A DNA stretch of 64,000 nucleotides from NCBI RefSeq assembly GCF_029893585.1, contig NZ_JARXYX010000005.1:186001-250000 (forward strand), read 5' to 3'. Positions within the stretch are counted from its first letter, which is position 1. Each line of letters opens with the position of its first letter. The translations under genes and the position numbers were made by a program. This stretch comes from Streptomyces sp. LBL (lineage in GTDB: Bacteria; Actinomycetota; Actinomycetes; Streptomycetales; Streptomycetaceae). Below are positions 25,576 through 33,900 of this stretch, piece by piece. Below the pieces are notes generated by a model, which had not been told where the DNA came from, did no database searches, and saw only the letters and a program-made list of their open reading frames with translations.

Positions 25576-26585
25576 CAGCCCGCCCGGTGGACCACCGCGT
25601 CGCACATCTCCATCAGGGCCACCTTCGCGTCGCACTCCCGCAGGGGGGCCAGCGCCGAGCGGGCGTCCTCGGCGTAGCGGACCGTGTCGCGGCGGGCCTG
25701 TTCCAGGGCCGGATGGGCCCGCAGGCCCGCCAGGGCCTGGGCATGACGGGTGTCGTCGGTCAGGTCGGAGTCCAGGAGTGCGCAGAGCGCGATGTCCTCG
25801 GCCAGGCCCAGCCGGGCCGCCCGCTCGCGCAGCCGCAGCACCGGCAGGGTCGGGATGCCCTCGCGCAGGTCCGTGCCCGGGGTCTTGCCGGACTCGCGGG
25901 ATTCGGACGCGATGTCCAGGACGTCGTCCGCGAGCTGGAAGGCGACGCCCAGTCGCTCGCCGTACTGCGTGAGCACGTCCACCACCGTCTCGTCGGCGCC
26001 CGACATCATCGCGCCGAAGCGGCACGACACCGCCACCAACGAGCCGGTCTTGCCGCCGAGGACGTCGAGGTAGTGCTCGACCGGGTCGCGTCCGTCCTGC
26101 GGCCCGGCCGTCTCCAGGATCTGGCCGGTGACCAGCCGTTCGAACGCCTCCGCCTGGACCCGGACCGCCTCGGGCCCGAGGTCGGCCAGGATGTGCGAGG
26201 CGCGGGCGAAGAGGAAGTCGCCGGTGAGGACGGCGACCGAGTTGCCCCAGCGGGCGTTGGCGCTGTCCACCCCGCGCCGCACCTCGGCCTCGTCCATGAC
26301 GTCGTCGTGGTACAGCGTCGCCAGGTGGGTCAGCTCGACGACCACCGCCGACGGCACGACTCCGGGTGCGTAGGGATCTCCGAACTGGGCAGCAAGCATC
26401 ACGAGCAATGGCCGAAAACGCTTTCCGCCCGCCCTTACCAGATGCTGGGCAGCCCCCGTGATGAAGGGAACCTCGCTCTTGGTGGCATCGAGCAGTCCCT
26501 CCTCGACAGCCGCCAATCCGGCCTGGACATCGGCTTCCAGAGCCTGGTCCCGCACGCTCAGCCCGAACGGCCCGACGACGGTCAC
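25575..26585 (-). CDS. long-chain trans-polyprenyl diphosphate synthase
   Basis: A 336-residue isoprenyl chain-elongating enzyme. First aspartate-rich motif: LYHDDVMDEAEVRRG; second: FQLADDVLDI; also GGKRFRPLL for IPP binding and GKTGSLVAVSCRFGA. Length and the small residues before the first motif fit the C35-C50 synthases that make the menaquinone side chain. This suits the neighbourhood, which also holds menG, a MenJ-like reductase and complex I. ATG start; a spacer of 207 bp to the divergent peptide transporter contains both promoters. Confidence 0.9.
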   Translation of the reverse strand: MTVVGPFGLSVRDQALEADVQAGLAAVEEGLLDATKSEVPFITGAAQHLVRAGGKRFRPLLVMLAAQFGDPYAPGVVPSAVVVELTHLATLYHDDVMDEAEVRRGVDSANARWGNSVAVLTGDFLFARASHILADLGPEAVRVQAEAFERLVTGQILETAGPQDGRDPVEHYLDVLGGKTGSLVAVSCRFGAMMSGADETVVDVLTQYGERLGVAFQLADDVLDIASESRESGKTPGTDLREGIPTLPVLRLRERAARLGLAEDIALCALLDSDLTDDTRHAQALAGLRAHPALEQARRDTVRYAEDARSALAPLRECDAKVALMEMCDAVVHRAG

Positions 26586-26792
26586 GAGGGATCTCCTGTC
26601 TGCTGGTGTCTACTGGCGATTACACGGTTTGTCGATAGGTCGCTGCCATCACTCAAGTCAGCGTATCCGGTCACGTTTCGATCACCGATAGGGCCTGCCC
26701 GTCCCGCCTGGGCGGTATCGGATCACTGCCGGTACGTTTCTGATCACTTGATCACAACTGATATTTGCCGACTTGCACGGAAGTAGCTCAGA

Positions 26793-28295
26793 GTGTCCCG
26801 AAACACCGCCGATGTCTCCCCCGGTAGTCAGCCATCCCTCAAGGACGACCACGCCTTTTTCGGCCACCCGCGAGGCCTGCTCACCCTCTCCGGACTCGAG
26901 GTCTGGGAACGCTTCTCGTTCCTCGGCATGCAGGCCATCCTCGTCCTCTACTTCGCCGACACGGTCGCCCACGGCGGCCTCGGCATGTCGGCCGGAACCG
27001 CCGCCTCCGTGTCCGCCGCCTACGGCACCCTTGTCTACCTGGTCTCCGTCGGAGGCGGCTGGCTCGCCGACCGCATCCTCGGCTCGTACCGGGCGGTGCT
27101 GTCGGGCGGTGTCCTGATCGCCTGCGGCCACTACTCGATGGCCGTGCCCACCGCGACCATGACCTGGGTGGGGCTGGGGCTCATCAGCGCCGGCACCGGA
27201 CTGCTCAAGCCCAACGTGGCCACCATGGTCGGCAAGCTGTACGCCACCGACGACGACCGCCGGGACGCGGGCTTCGCGCTCTACTACATGGCGATCAACA
27301 TCGGCGCCTTCGCGGGCCCGCTGATCACCGGCTGGCTCGGCGACCACCAGGGCTGGCACTGGGGCTTCTCGGCGGCCGCGGTCGGCATGACCCTCGGCCT
27401 GGTCCAGTACGTGACCGGCCGCCGTCGGCTGGCCGGACGGCGGCACGGCGCGGAGTTCGCCCTCGCCCCGGACGCCATGCGCCGCGCGATCCGCCTGATC
27501 GTCGCGGGAATCGCCGCCACCGCGCTGATCGCGACAAGCCTCGCCGTGGTCGGCTGGCTCACCATGGGCCGCTTCGTCGATCTGCTCACCCTCCTCTCGG
27601 TCATCGCCCCGGTCGTCTACTTCGCGGTGATGTTCACGAGCCCCCGCGTGACCGCCGAGGAACGCGGCCGGCTGCGCCCGTACGTCGTCCTCTTCCTCGC
27701 CTCGACGGTCTTCAACCTCATCCTCTTCCAGGCGTACTCGACGATGATGCTGCTGGCCGCGTCGAACGCCGAGACGACGATCCTCGGCTTCGACTTCCCG
27801 GCGAGCTGGTACGCCTCCGCGCTGGGCGCCTTCGAGGTCGGGCTCGCTCCCGTGGTCGCCGCGCTGTGGGTCCGGATGGGCCGGAGCCAGCCGCACGCCT
27901 CCAACAAGATCGCGCTCGGGGTCGTCCTCGGTGGTCTGTCGTTCCTGTTGATGGCCCTGCCGACCAGCGGGCACGGCAGCGACGACTACCTCATGTCCGC
28001 CTGGTGGATCGTCGGCTCCTATCTGCTGCTCGGCCTCGGCGACATCCTCCTGGAGACCTCCGGCATGTCGGCCACCACCAAGCTCGCCCCGGCTGCCTTC
28101 TCCAGCCAGACCATGTCCCTCTGGTTCCTGTCCCTCGCCCTGGCCAACGGCATACAGGCCCAGACGGTGAAGCTCTTCGACGACGTCTCCAAGCCCGCCT
28201 ACTTCGGCGTCAACGGCGCGATCGCGGTGGCCGCGGGCCTGGCCGTGATGGCGGCCGCGCCCTGGCTGCGACGCACCATGCACCCGGTCCACTGA
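26793..28295 (+). CDS. POT-family proton-coupled oligopeptide transporter
   Basis: A 500-residue major facilitator protein with about 14 membrane helices. Family motifs are clear: ExxERF-type EVWERFSFLGMQAILVLY in helix 1, the GGWLADRILGSYRAVLSGG loop, GTGLLKPNVATMVG and FALYYMAINIGAFAGPLITGWLG, and FSSQTMSLWFLSLALANG near the end. It imports di- and tripeptides with protons. GTG start with GGAAG upstream. An esterase/peptidase-like gene follows after 18 bp, so the two are probably one operon, perhaps import and hydrolysis of the same amide or ester substrates. Confidence 0.92.
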   Translation: MSRNTADVSPGSQPSLKDDHAFFGHPRGLLTLSGLEVWERFSFLGMQAILVLYFADTVAHGGLGMSAGTAASVSAAYGTLVYLVSVGGGWLADRILGSYRAVLSGGVLIACGHYSMAVPTATMTWVGLGLISAGTGLLKPNVATMVGKLYATDDDRRDAGFALYYMAINIGAFAGPLITGWLGDHQGWHWGFSAAAVGMTLGLVQYVTGRRRLAGRRHGAEFALAPDAMRRAIRLIVAGIAATALIATSLAVVGWLTMGRFVDLLTLLSVIAPVVYFAVMFTSPRVTAEERGRLRPYVVLFLASTVFNLILFQAYSTMMLLAASNAETTILGFDFPASWYASALGAFEVGLAPVVAALWVRMGRSQPHASNKIALGVVLGGLSFLLMALPTSGHGSDDYLMSAWWIVGSYLLLGLGDILLETSGMSATTKLAPAAFSSQTMSLWFLSLALANGIQAQTVKLFDDVSKPAYFGVNGAIAVAAGLAVMAAAPWLRRTMHPVH

Positions 28296-28313
28296 ACTCA
28301 CGGGATCCCCCTC

Positions 28314-30332
28314 ATGCACATCCGTACGTCCTTCCCTTACGAGACGACCCACGAGGACCTCCGCATCCCGTTGCCGGACGGCACCCTCCTCTACGCGCGC
28401 GTGTGGCGCCCCCTGACGGACGAACCAGTACCCGCGATCCTGGAATACCTGCCGTACCGCCTCACCGACTGGACCGCGCCCCGTGACTGGCAACGCCATC
28501 CCTGGTACGCGGGCCACGGTTACGCCTCCGTACGAGTGGACGTCCGCGGACACGGCAACAGCGAGGGCCTGCCGGGCGACGAGTACTCGGCGACCGAGCT
28601 GGCCGACGGGGTCGCGGTGGTCGACTGGCTCGCGGCGCAGCCCTGGTGCGACGGCAAGGTCGGCATGTTCGGCATCTCCTGGGGCGGCTTCAACTCCCTC
28701 CAGATCGCGGCCCTCGCACCCGAGCCGCTCAAGGCGGTCGTCACGGTCTGCTCCACCGACGACCGTTATGACAACGACGTGCACTACATGGGAGGTTCCG
28801 TTCTCGCGGTGGACATGCACGCCTGGGCGTCCACCATGCTCGCCTTCGTGTCGCGGCCACCGGACCCGCGGTACGTCGGCGAGGCCTGGCGGGGCATGTG
28901 GCTCCAACGGCTCGAAGAGGTCGAACCGTTCATCCACACCTGGCTCGACCACCAGACCCGGGACCGCTACTGGCGGCACGGCAGCGTCTGCGAGGACTAC
29001 GGCGCGATCGACGCCGCCGTCCTCGCGGTGGGCGGCTGGCACGATCCGTACCGCGACACGGTCCTGCGCCTGGTCGAGCACCTCCCGGCCGACCGCGTCC
29101 GCGGGCTGATCGGCCCCTGGTCCCACCAGTACCCCGACCGCGGCCTGCCGCCCGGCCCGGCGATCGGCTTCCTCCAGGAGACCCTGCGCTGGTGGGACCA
29201 CTGGCTGAAGGGCAAGGACACGGGCGTCCTCGACGACCCCCTCCTGCGCTCGTACATCAGCGACTCCCACCCCCCGGCCACCGTCTACGACACCCTGCCC
29301 GGGCGCTGGGTCGGTGAGCCGGCCTGGCCCTCCCCCCACGTCTCGACCGTCTCGTACGGCCTTCAGGGAGCCCCGCTCCTGGTCCGGTCACCGCAGCACA
29401 CGGGCGTGGACGCCGGCCGTTTCTTCCCCTTCGGGAACGACGCCGACCTGCCGCCGGACCAGCGGGAGGAGGACGCGCGGTCGGTGTGCTTCGAGTTCGA
29501 AGTGGGCGAGGAGACCTGGGTGTTGGGGCGGCCGAGGGTGCGGCTCAGGCTGACCTGCGAGGTACCGCGCGGTCAGGTCGTCGCCCGGGTCTGCGATGTC
29601 GCCCCTGACGGCTCGTCGACCCTGGTCACCCGGGGGGTGCTGAACCTGTCGGCGAGGTCGGGGCGGGACAAGGCGGTGCCGTGGGAGCCGGGGGCCACGG
29701 AGGACGTCGAGTTCGAGCTGAACGGGATCGGCCACGCCTTCCCGGCCGGGCACCGCATCCGGCTCGCCGTGTCCTCCGCGTACTGGCCGTGGATCTGGCC
29801 GCAGCCCGAGTCGGCGGCGGGCTTCACGCTGGACCCGGCCGGCAGCGTGCTCGAACTCCCGGTGCGGGCGAAGGAGTCGACGCCGGGCATCTCCTTCGAG
29901 GAACCCGAGCAGTCCGAGCCGCTCGGCGTGGTCAGCGGCGTGGCCGCTGACGGATGGAGCCCGGACACGCTGGACGAGCCGCGCCCGGAACGGCTGGTCG
30001 TACGCGATGTGGCCAAGGGCGAGTGGCGGCTGGAGGTCGATCCGCGCTACGGCGGCACCCGGGCCTACCCCGACGGGCTGGAGTTCACCGAAGACGCGCT
30101 GGAGACGTACACGATCAACGAAACGGACCCCCTGTCGGCGCGCGCCCGCTCGGACTGGTCGGTCCGGCTGCACCGGCCGGAGCTCGGCTGGGAGGCCACG
30201 GTCCGTACCCGCTCGGAGCTGGCCTGTGACGGGACGGACTTCCTCACCACGAACGAGGTGGTCTGCACGGACGGCGGCGAGGTGGTCTACCACCGCAGCT
30301 GGGAGAAGCGAATCCCACGAACCGCCGGTTAA
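28314..30332 (+). CDS. CocE/NonD-family hydrolase (X-Pro dipeptidyl-peptidase fold)
   Basis: A 672-residue serine hydrolase. The N-terminal alpha/beta domain has nucleophile S122 in FGISWGGFNSLQ, the acid in GGWHDPYRDTV and the histidine in GPWSHQYPD; an oxyanion Tyr is likely in LEYLPYRLTD. The C-terminal ~230 residues are the jelly-roll domain of this family (FELNGIGHAFPAGHRIRLAVSSAYWP). Family members cleave esters or X-Pro peptides; substrate cannot be called. No signal peptide, so cytoplasmic. Eighteen bases downstream of the POT transporter, likely co-transcribed. Confidence 0.88.
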   Translation: MHIRTSFPYETTHEDLRIPLPDGTLLYARVWRPLTDEPVPAILEYLPYRLTDWTAPRDWQRHPWYAGHGYASVRVDVRGHGNSEGLPGDEYSATELADGVAVVDWLAAQPWCDGKVGMFGISWGGFNSLQIAALAPEPLKAVVTVCSTDDRYDNDVHYMGGSVLAVDMHAWASTMLAFVSRPPDPRYVGEAWRGMWLQRLEEVEPFIHTWLDHQTRDRYWRHGSVCEDYGAIDAAVLAVGGWHDPYRDTVLRLVEHLPADRVRGLIGPWSHQYPDRGLPPGPAIGFLQETLRWWDHWLKGKDTGVLDDPLLRSYISDSHPPATVYDTLPGRWVGEPAWPSPHVSTVSYGLQGAPLLVRSPQHTGVDAGRFFPFGNDADLPPDQREEDARSVCFEFEVGEETWVLGRPRVRLRLTCEVPRGQVVARVCDVAPDGSSTLVTRGVLNLSARSGRDKAVPWEPGATEDVEFELNGIGHAFPAGHRIRLAVSSAYWPWIWPQPESAAGFTLDPAGSVLELPVRAKESTPGISFEEPEQSEPLGVVSGVAADGWSPDTLDEPRPERLVVRDVAKGEWRLEVDPRYGGTRAYPDGLEFTEDALETYTINETDPLSARARSDWSVRLHRPELGWEATVRTRSELACDGTDFLTTNEVVCTDGGEVVYHRSWEKRIPRTAG

Positions 30333-30376
30333 CTATAAGTTGGGCCTATTGCCCCATTTGCCTTGGTTGCGCTCGA

Positions 30377-30398
30377 CCGTGAGTTGGGTCACTCACGG
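30377..30398 (+). terminator. hairpin after the CocE-like gene
   Basis: CCGTGAGT, six-base loop, ACTCACGG: eight-base stem 45 bp after the hydrolase stop. No T-run follows, as is usual in Streptomyces. It would close the transporter-hydrolase operon before the riboswitch-controlled gene. Confidence 0.55.
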
Positions 30399-30534
30399 CC
30401 GGGCGTGGCCGCGCTTCCGCGTGCCCACGTTTCCCCTTGCCTTTCGCGCCAGTTGAGTCTTGGCAGCCGCAAAGGATCAAGTGCCCCATACGCCTCAGAC
30501 CAAGGTCAACATGGGTGATGTGCGCATTCACCCC

Positions 30535-30562
30535 TTGTTTCGGACATGTGCTCTCGCATACG
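30535..30562 (+). promoter_or_regulatory. candidate promoter of the riboswitch-controlled gene
   Basis: TTGTTT (30535-30540) and CATACG (30557-30562) with 16-bp spacing in a comparatively AT-rich stretch about 60 bp ahead of the riboswitch. Weak -10 hexamer; called by position. Confidence 0.35.
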
Positions 30563-30621
30563 TTCCCGGCCTGTCGGGCGGACGCCGAATCCTGCCGCCG
30601 CCCATGGACACACTCATCGAC

Positions 30622-30783
30622 GAAACACCGCGCGGCAGGAGCGGGGGACCCAGGTAAGTCGCCGGTCCGGATGTCTCAGGACATTCCGGACCGGCTGGGG
30701 GTGAAGTCGCGTCGCTGCAAGACGGCGCGGCCGGGCAGCTCTCGCCCGAACCCGACAGCTCACCTCGCAGGCGCCGGAGAGGA
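30622..30783 (+). ncRNA. ydaO-yuaA class cyclic di-AMP riboswitch
   Basis: The 5' leader of the LysM/SLT gene carries the conserved blocks of this class in order: an A-rich/G-rich opening with GAGCGGGGGACCCAGG (30639-30654), a variable hairpin (CCGGTCCGGA ... TCCGGACCGG, 30663-30696), GGGGTGAAGTCGC (30698-30710), then CCCGAACCCGACAGCTCACC and TCGCAGGCGCCGGAGAGGAA (about 30747-30786). It ends at the ribosome-binding site, eight bases before the ATG. In Streptomyces this class controls rpf and other cell-wall hydrolase genes, shutting them off when c-di-AMP is high. Boundaries are approximate. Confidence 0.88.
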
Positions 30784-30791
30784 ACAGCAGC

Positions 30792-31556
30792 ATGGCCGCA
30801 CGAGGTAACCCCAGCCGATTCAGACTCAGCCCGCTCGTCCGAGGCGTCGTCGCCGCCGGAACAGGCGCCGCCGTTCTCGCCCTCCCGCTGCTGACCGCGA
30901 CCACCGCGAGCGCCGCGCCCACCACGACCACCGCGAAGGCCGCGCCCACCGCGAACGCCGCACCGCAGGTCAGGTCCATCACGTACACCGTCGCCAAGGC
31001 CGACTCGCTCAGCAGCATCGCGGCCACCTACGACACACCCGGCGGCTGGCGGCAGCTCTACAAGGACAACCGCAAGGCCGTCGGCGCCAACCCGAACCTG
31101 ATCCACCCGGGTCTCAAACTGACGGTCAAGACGGCGAAGGCGAGCACACCGGGCACGGCCGACAAGGCCGCCGCGCCCGCCGCCAAGCCCGCCCAGTCCG
31201 TCGCCCTGGCCACCCAGATCGTCGCCAAGACGTACGCGAACAACCTCGACGGCTGGATCCGCGAGTCACTGGACATCATGGCGCAGAAGGGCATCCCCGG
31301 CTCGTACGACGGCATCTACCGCAACATCATGCGCGAGTCGTCCGGCAACCCCCTGGCCATCAACAACTGGGACTCCAACGCCGCCGCGGGCACCCCCTCC
31401 AAGGGCCTGCTCCAGGTGATCGACCCGACCTTCGCGGCGTACCACGTGGCCGGCACGTCCTTCGACCCGTACGACCCGGTCGCGAACATCACCGCCGCCT
31501 GCAACTACGCGGCCGCGATGTACGGCTCGATCGACAACGTGAACGGCCCGTACTGA
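30792..31556 (+). CDS. secreted LysM-lytic transglycosylase (SLT) protein
   Basis: A 254-residue exported cell-wall hydrolase. Signal peptide about 1-43 (VVAAGTGAAVLALPLLTATTASA), Thr/Ala linker, LysM peptidoglycan-binding domain about 58-113 (YTVAKADSLSSIAATYDTPGGWRQLY ending NLIHPGLKLTV), linker, then a soluble-lytic-transglycosylase domain to the end with the catalytic Glu in NIMRESSGNPLAINNWD and GLLQVIDPTFAAYH. It resembles the Rpf/transglycosylase group that acts in spore germination and growth. The leader is a c-di-AMP riboswitch; GAGAGGAA precedes the ATG. Its stop is three bases from that of the convergent HAD gene. Confidence 0.9.
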   Translation: MAARGNPSRFRLSPLVRGVVAAGTGAAVLALPLLTATTASAAPTTTTAKAAPTANAAPQVRSITYTVAKADSLSSIAATYDTPGGWRQLYKDNRKAVGANPNLIHPGLKLTVKTAKASTPGTADKAAAPAAKPAQSVALATQIVAKTYANNLDGWIRESLDIMAQKGIPGSYDGIYRNIMRESSGNPLAINNWDSNAAAGTPSKGLLQVIDPTFAAYHVAGTSFDPYDPVANITAACNYAAAMYGSIDNVNGPY

Positions 31557-31559
31557 GCC

Positions 31560-32372
31560 TCACCCCCGCGGAAACAGTCTTTCGAGGACGACGGCGATCC
31601 CGTCGTCCTCGTTCGACAGCGTCACCTCGTCGGCCACGGCCTTGAGCTCGGGGTGAGCGTTGGCCATCGCGACGCCGTGGGCGGCCCAGTCGAACATGGG
31701 GATGTCGTTGGGCATGTCCCCGAAGGCGATGGTCTGATGCGGGCCGAGGCCCAGGTGGGCGGCGGCGAGCGCCAGGCCCGTCGCCTTGGTGACGCCGCAC
31801 GGCTGGAGTTCGACGGTCCCGGGTCCCGACATGGTGACCGTGGCCAGGGAACCCACCACGGAACGCGCCGTGGACGCCAGCTCGTCGTCGGACAGGTCGG
31901 GATGGCGCAGCAGTACCTTGCTGATGGGCTCGCTCCACAGGTCGTCACGCCGGTCCACGCGGACGGCGGGCAGCGTCGGGTGGGGCATCAGATAGCCCGG
32001 CTCGATCAGCGTGAGGCCGTCGACACCGTCCTGGTCGACGGCCGCGTACACCTGGCCGACCTCGGCCTCGATCTTGCCGAGCGCGGTCTCCGCCAGCTCC
32101 CGGTCCAGGGTGACCGACCAGAGCAGACGGTCCGCGCCGGCGTCGTACACCTGCGCGCCCTGCCCGCACACCGCGAGCCCCTCGCTGCCCAGGTCGTCGA
32201 GGAGGGGCCGCACTCTGGGCGCCGGACGGCCGGTGACGACGAGGTGCCGGGCACCGGCCGCCGCCACCCGCGCGAGCGCGGCGAGCGACCGGTCGGAGAG
32301 CGTGTCGTCGCCGCGCAGCAGCGTTCCGTCCAGGTCGGTGGCGATGAGTGAATACGCGGTGGGTGCGGCCAT
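31560..32372 (-). CDS. Cof-type HAD-superfamily phosphatase
   Basis: A 270-residue haloacid-dehalogenase-fold phosphatase. Motif I IATDLDGTLL (nucleophile and acid D11/D13), motif II LVVTGRPAP, motif III Lys in ISKVLL or VTKATGLAL and motif IV FGDMPNDIPMFDWA. The cap inserted between motifs II and III marks the Cof/type IIB group, which dephosphorylates sugar phosphates and flavin or pyridoxal intermediates. Single gene, convergent with the LysM/SLT gene. Confidence 0.9.
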   Translation of the reverse strand: MAAPTAYSLIATDLDGTLLRGDDTLSDRSLAALARVAAAGARHLVVTGRPAPRVRPLLDDLGSEGLAVCGQGAQVYDAGADRLLWSVTLDRELAETALGKIEAEVGQVYAAVDQDGVDGLTLIEPGYLMPHPTLPAVRVDRRDDLWSEPISKVLLRHPDLSDDELASTARSVVGSLATVTMSGPGTVELQPCGVTKATGLALAAAHLGLGPHQTIAFGDMPNDIPMFDWAAHGVAMANAHPELKAVADEVTLSNEDDGIAVVLERLFPRG

Positions 32373-32510
32373 GATCAGAGAATACGGATGGAACGCCCCC
32401 TCGACTCGCCACGAACCGGACGGCTACCGCCTCCACATGCGGTGACCCATGCTCCGGTCACCGGTGGCGGCGACGGTGACAGGCCGACTGGAGAAGTCGG
32501 CGAGCGATAC

Positions 32511-33728
32511 CTAACCGTGGGCACTGTGGGCGGCCGCCAGGTGTTTCGCCAGCCGCGGTGACGCGAACTCCGTCCCGCACACGAACCGCATCACGGGTCC
32601 GTACGACGCCGCCGACGGCAGGCCCGTGAAGTACAGGCCCGGGACGGACGAGACGTACCCCACGCCCAGCTTCGGCGTTCCCCGGCTCACTGCGAGCCGG
32701 GTGCGCAGTCCGGGGCCGAGGAAGTCCATCGCGGCGAGGTCGACGCGGTAGCCGGTGGCCGCGATGACGTGGTCCGCCGCCAGGTGTTCCGTACGGCCGG
32801 TGTGGCCGAGGACCGTGAGCGCCGGGTGGCCGTCGGACGTGTCCGCGCGCAGCACGCGCTCGACCTCGCTGACCCGCACCGTGCTCTCGAAGCGCTCGCG
32901 CAGCCACCATGCGCCGAGCGGGCCGAGGACCCGGCGGACCAGGTGGTGGCGGACCTGGGCCGGGAGGCGGCGGTAGGGGTGGGGGTAGTAGCTGAGCGCC
33001 CACAGCGACCAGGCGCGGCCGAACGGGGACTCCGGGCGCAGCCTCGGCTGACGCCACGGCGGCTCGCCGAACGCGACGCTGCCGCGCCCGCGTGCCACCA
33101 CCCGCACCCGTGCGCCCGCCTCCGCCGCCAGTACGGCTGTCTCCAGCGCGGACTGGCCCGCGCCGACGACGATCAGCTCCTTGCCGGCGTAGCGGGTGAG
33201 GTCGTGGTGCTGGGAGCTGTGGGAGACCGGGCCCTTGGGGGTGGGTCCGTCCGCCGCGGCTCCGGCCAGCTCCGAGGGCAGATGGGCGAGGCCGGACAGT
33301 CCGGTCGCCACGACGACCGCGCGCGCGGTGAACAACTCACCGGAGTCGAGCTTGAGTTCGAAGCCCCCGCCCGCGGAGGTGCGCCGGTCCACGGACACCA
33401 CGCGCACCCGCTCCAGCTCGGGCACCAGCTCCTGCTGGAACCACTCGCCGTACGCGATGAAGGTCTCGACGGGAATGATGTCCTCGTCCGTCACCAGCCG
33501 CGGTATGCCCGCCGCTTCGCAGTAGTCGACCAGGGTGTGGCCGCGCTGCGGGGCGTCGATGGACGAGGCCGCCGGGGTCGACTTGAGGAGCATGCCGGCC
33601 GGCATGTGGTCACGCCAGCTGACCATGGGCTCGCCGAAGACACGCACGGGTATGCCACGCCCCCGCAGATGCGCGGCGGTCGACAGGCCGAAAGGGCCGG
33701 CACCGATGACTGCTACGGGTTGGATCAC
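32511..33728 (-). CDS. FAD-dependent oxidoreductase, flavin-monooxygenase-like
   Basis: A 405-residue flavoprotein with two dinucleotide-binding folds: FAD site VAVIGAGPFGLSTAAHLRG at the N-terminus and a second site LIVVGAGQSALETAVLAAEAGARV near residue 190, with ATG motifs VVVATGLSG and HVIAATGYRVDL. This is the layout of SidA/flavin-monooxygenase-type proteins; a close fit to a named enzyme is not visible. It lies 172 bp downstream of an ATP-grasp ligase on the same strand, with an 8-bp minisatellite between. The pair may perform oxidation plus amide-bond formation on one substrate (inference). Confidence 0.8.
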   Translation of the reverse strand: MIQPVAVIGAGPFGLSTAAHLRGRGIPVRVFGEPMVSWRDHMPAGMLLKSTPAASSIDAPQRGHTLVDYCEAAGIPRLVTDEDIIPVETFIAYGEWFQQELVPELERVRVVSVDRRTSAGGGFELKLDSGELFTARAVVVATGLSGLAHLPSELAGAAADGPTPKGPVSHSSQHHDLTRYAGKELIVVGAGQSALETAVLAAEAGARVRVVARGRGSVAFGEPPWRQPRLRPESPFGRAWSLWALSYYPHPYRRLPAQVRHHLVRRVLGPLGAWWLRERFESTVRVSEVERVLRADTSDGHPALTVLGHTGRTEHLAADHVIAATGYRVDLAAMDFLGPGLRTRLAVSRGTPKLGVGYVSSVPGLYFTGLPSAASYGPVMRFVCGTEFASPRLAKHLAAAHSAHG

Positions 33729-33751
33729 GAAGTCCCTCCCCAGGACGTCAC

Positions 33752-33853
33752 TTCGTTGCTTCGTTACTTCGTTACTCGGTCACTCGGTCACTCGGTCACT
33801 CGGTCACTCGGTGGGCTCGGTCACTCGGTGGGCTCGGTCACTTGGTGGGCTCG
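33752..33853. repeat. 8-9-bp tandem repeat between ATP-grasp and FAD genes
   Basis: Runs of TCGGTCAC (four copies in a row) interleaved with TCGGTGGGC (three copies), preceded by CTTCGTTACTTCGTTACT. Lies between the stop at 33901 of the upstream gene and the start of the FAD gene at 33728, where it could affect coupling of the two genes. Confidence 0.8.
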
Positions 33854-33900
33854 TTCGGATAGTTGTTTCTGCTGCCGGCCAGATGTCCGCCCCCCGGCGG

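Noticed and set aside
26682..29339. Very long minus-strand open frame (885 codons) opposite the peptide transporter and hydrolase
   Set aside because: It is antisense to two genes with clear family motifs; in ~72% GC DNA the opposite strand is often free of stops. Its composition is Arg/Gly/His-rich with no domain.
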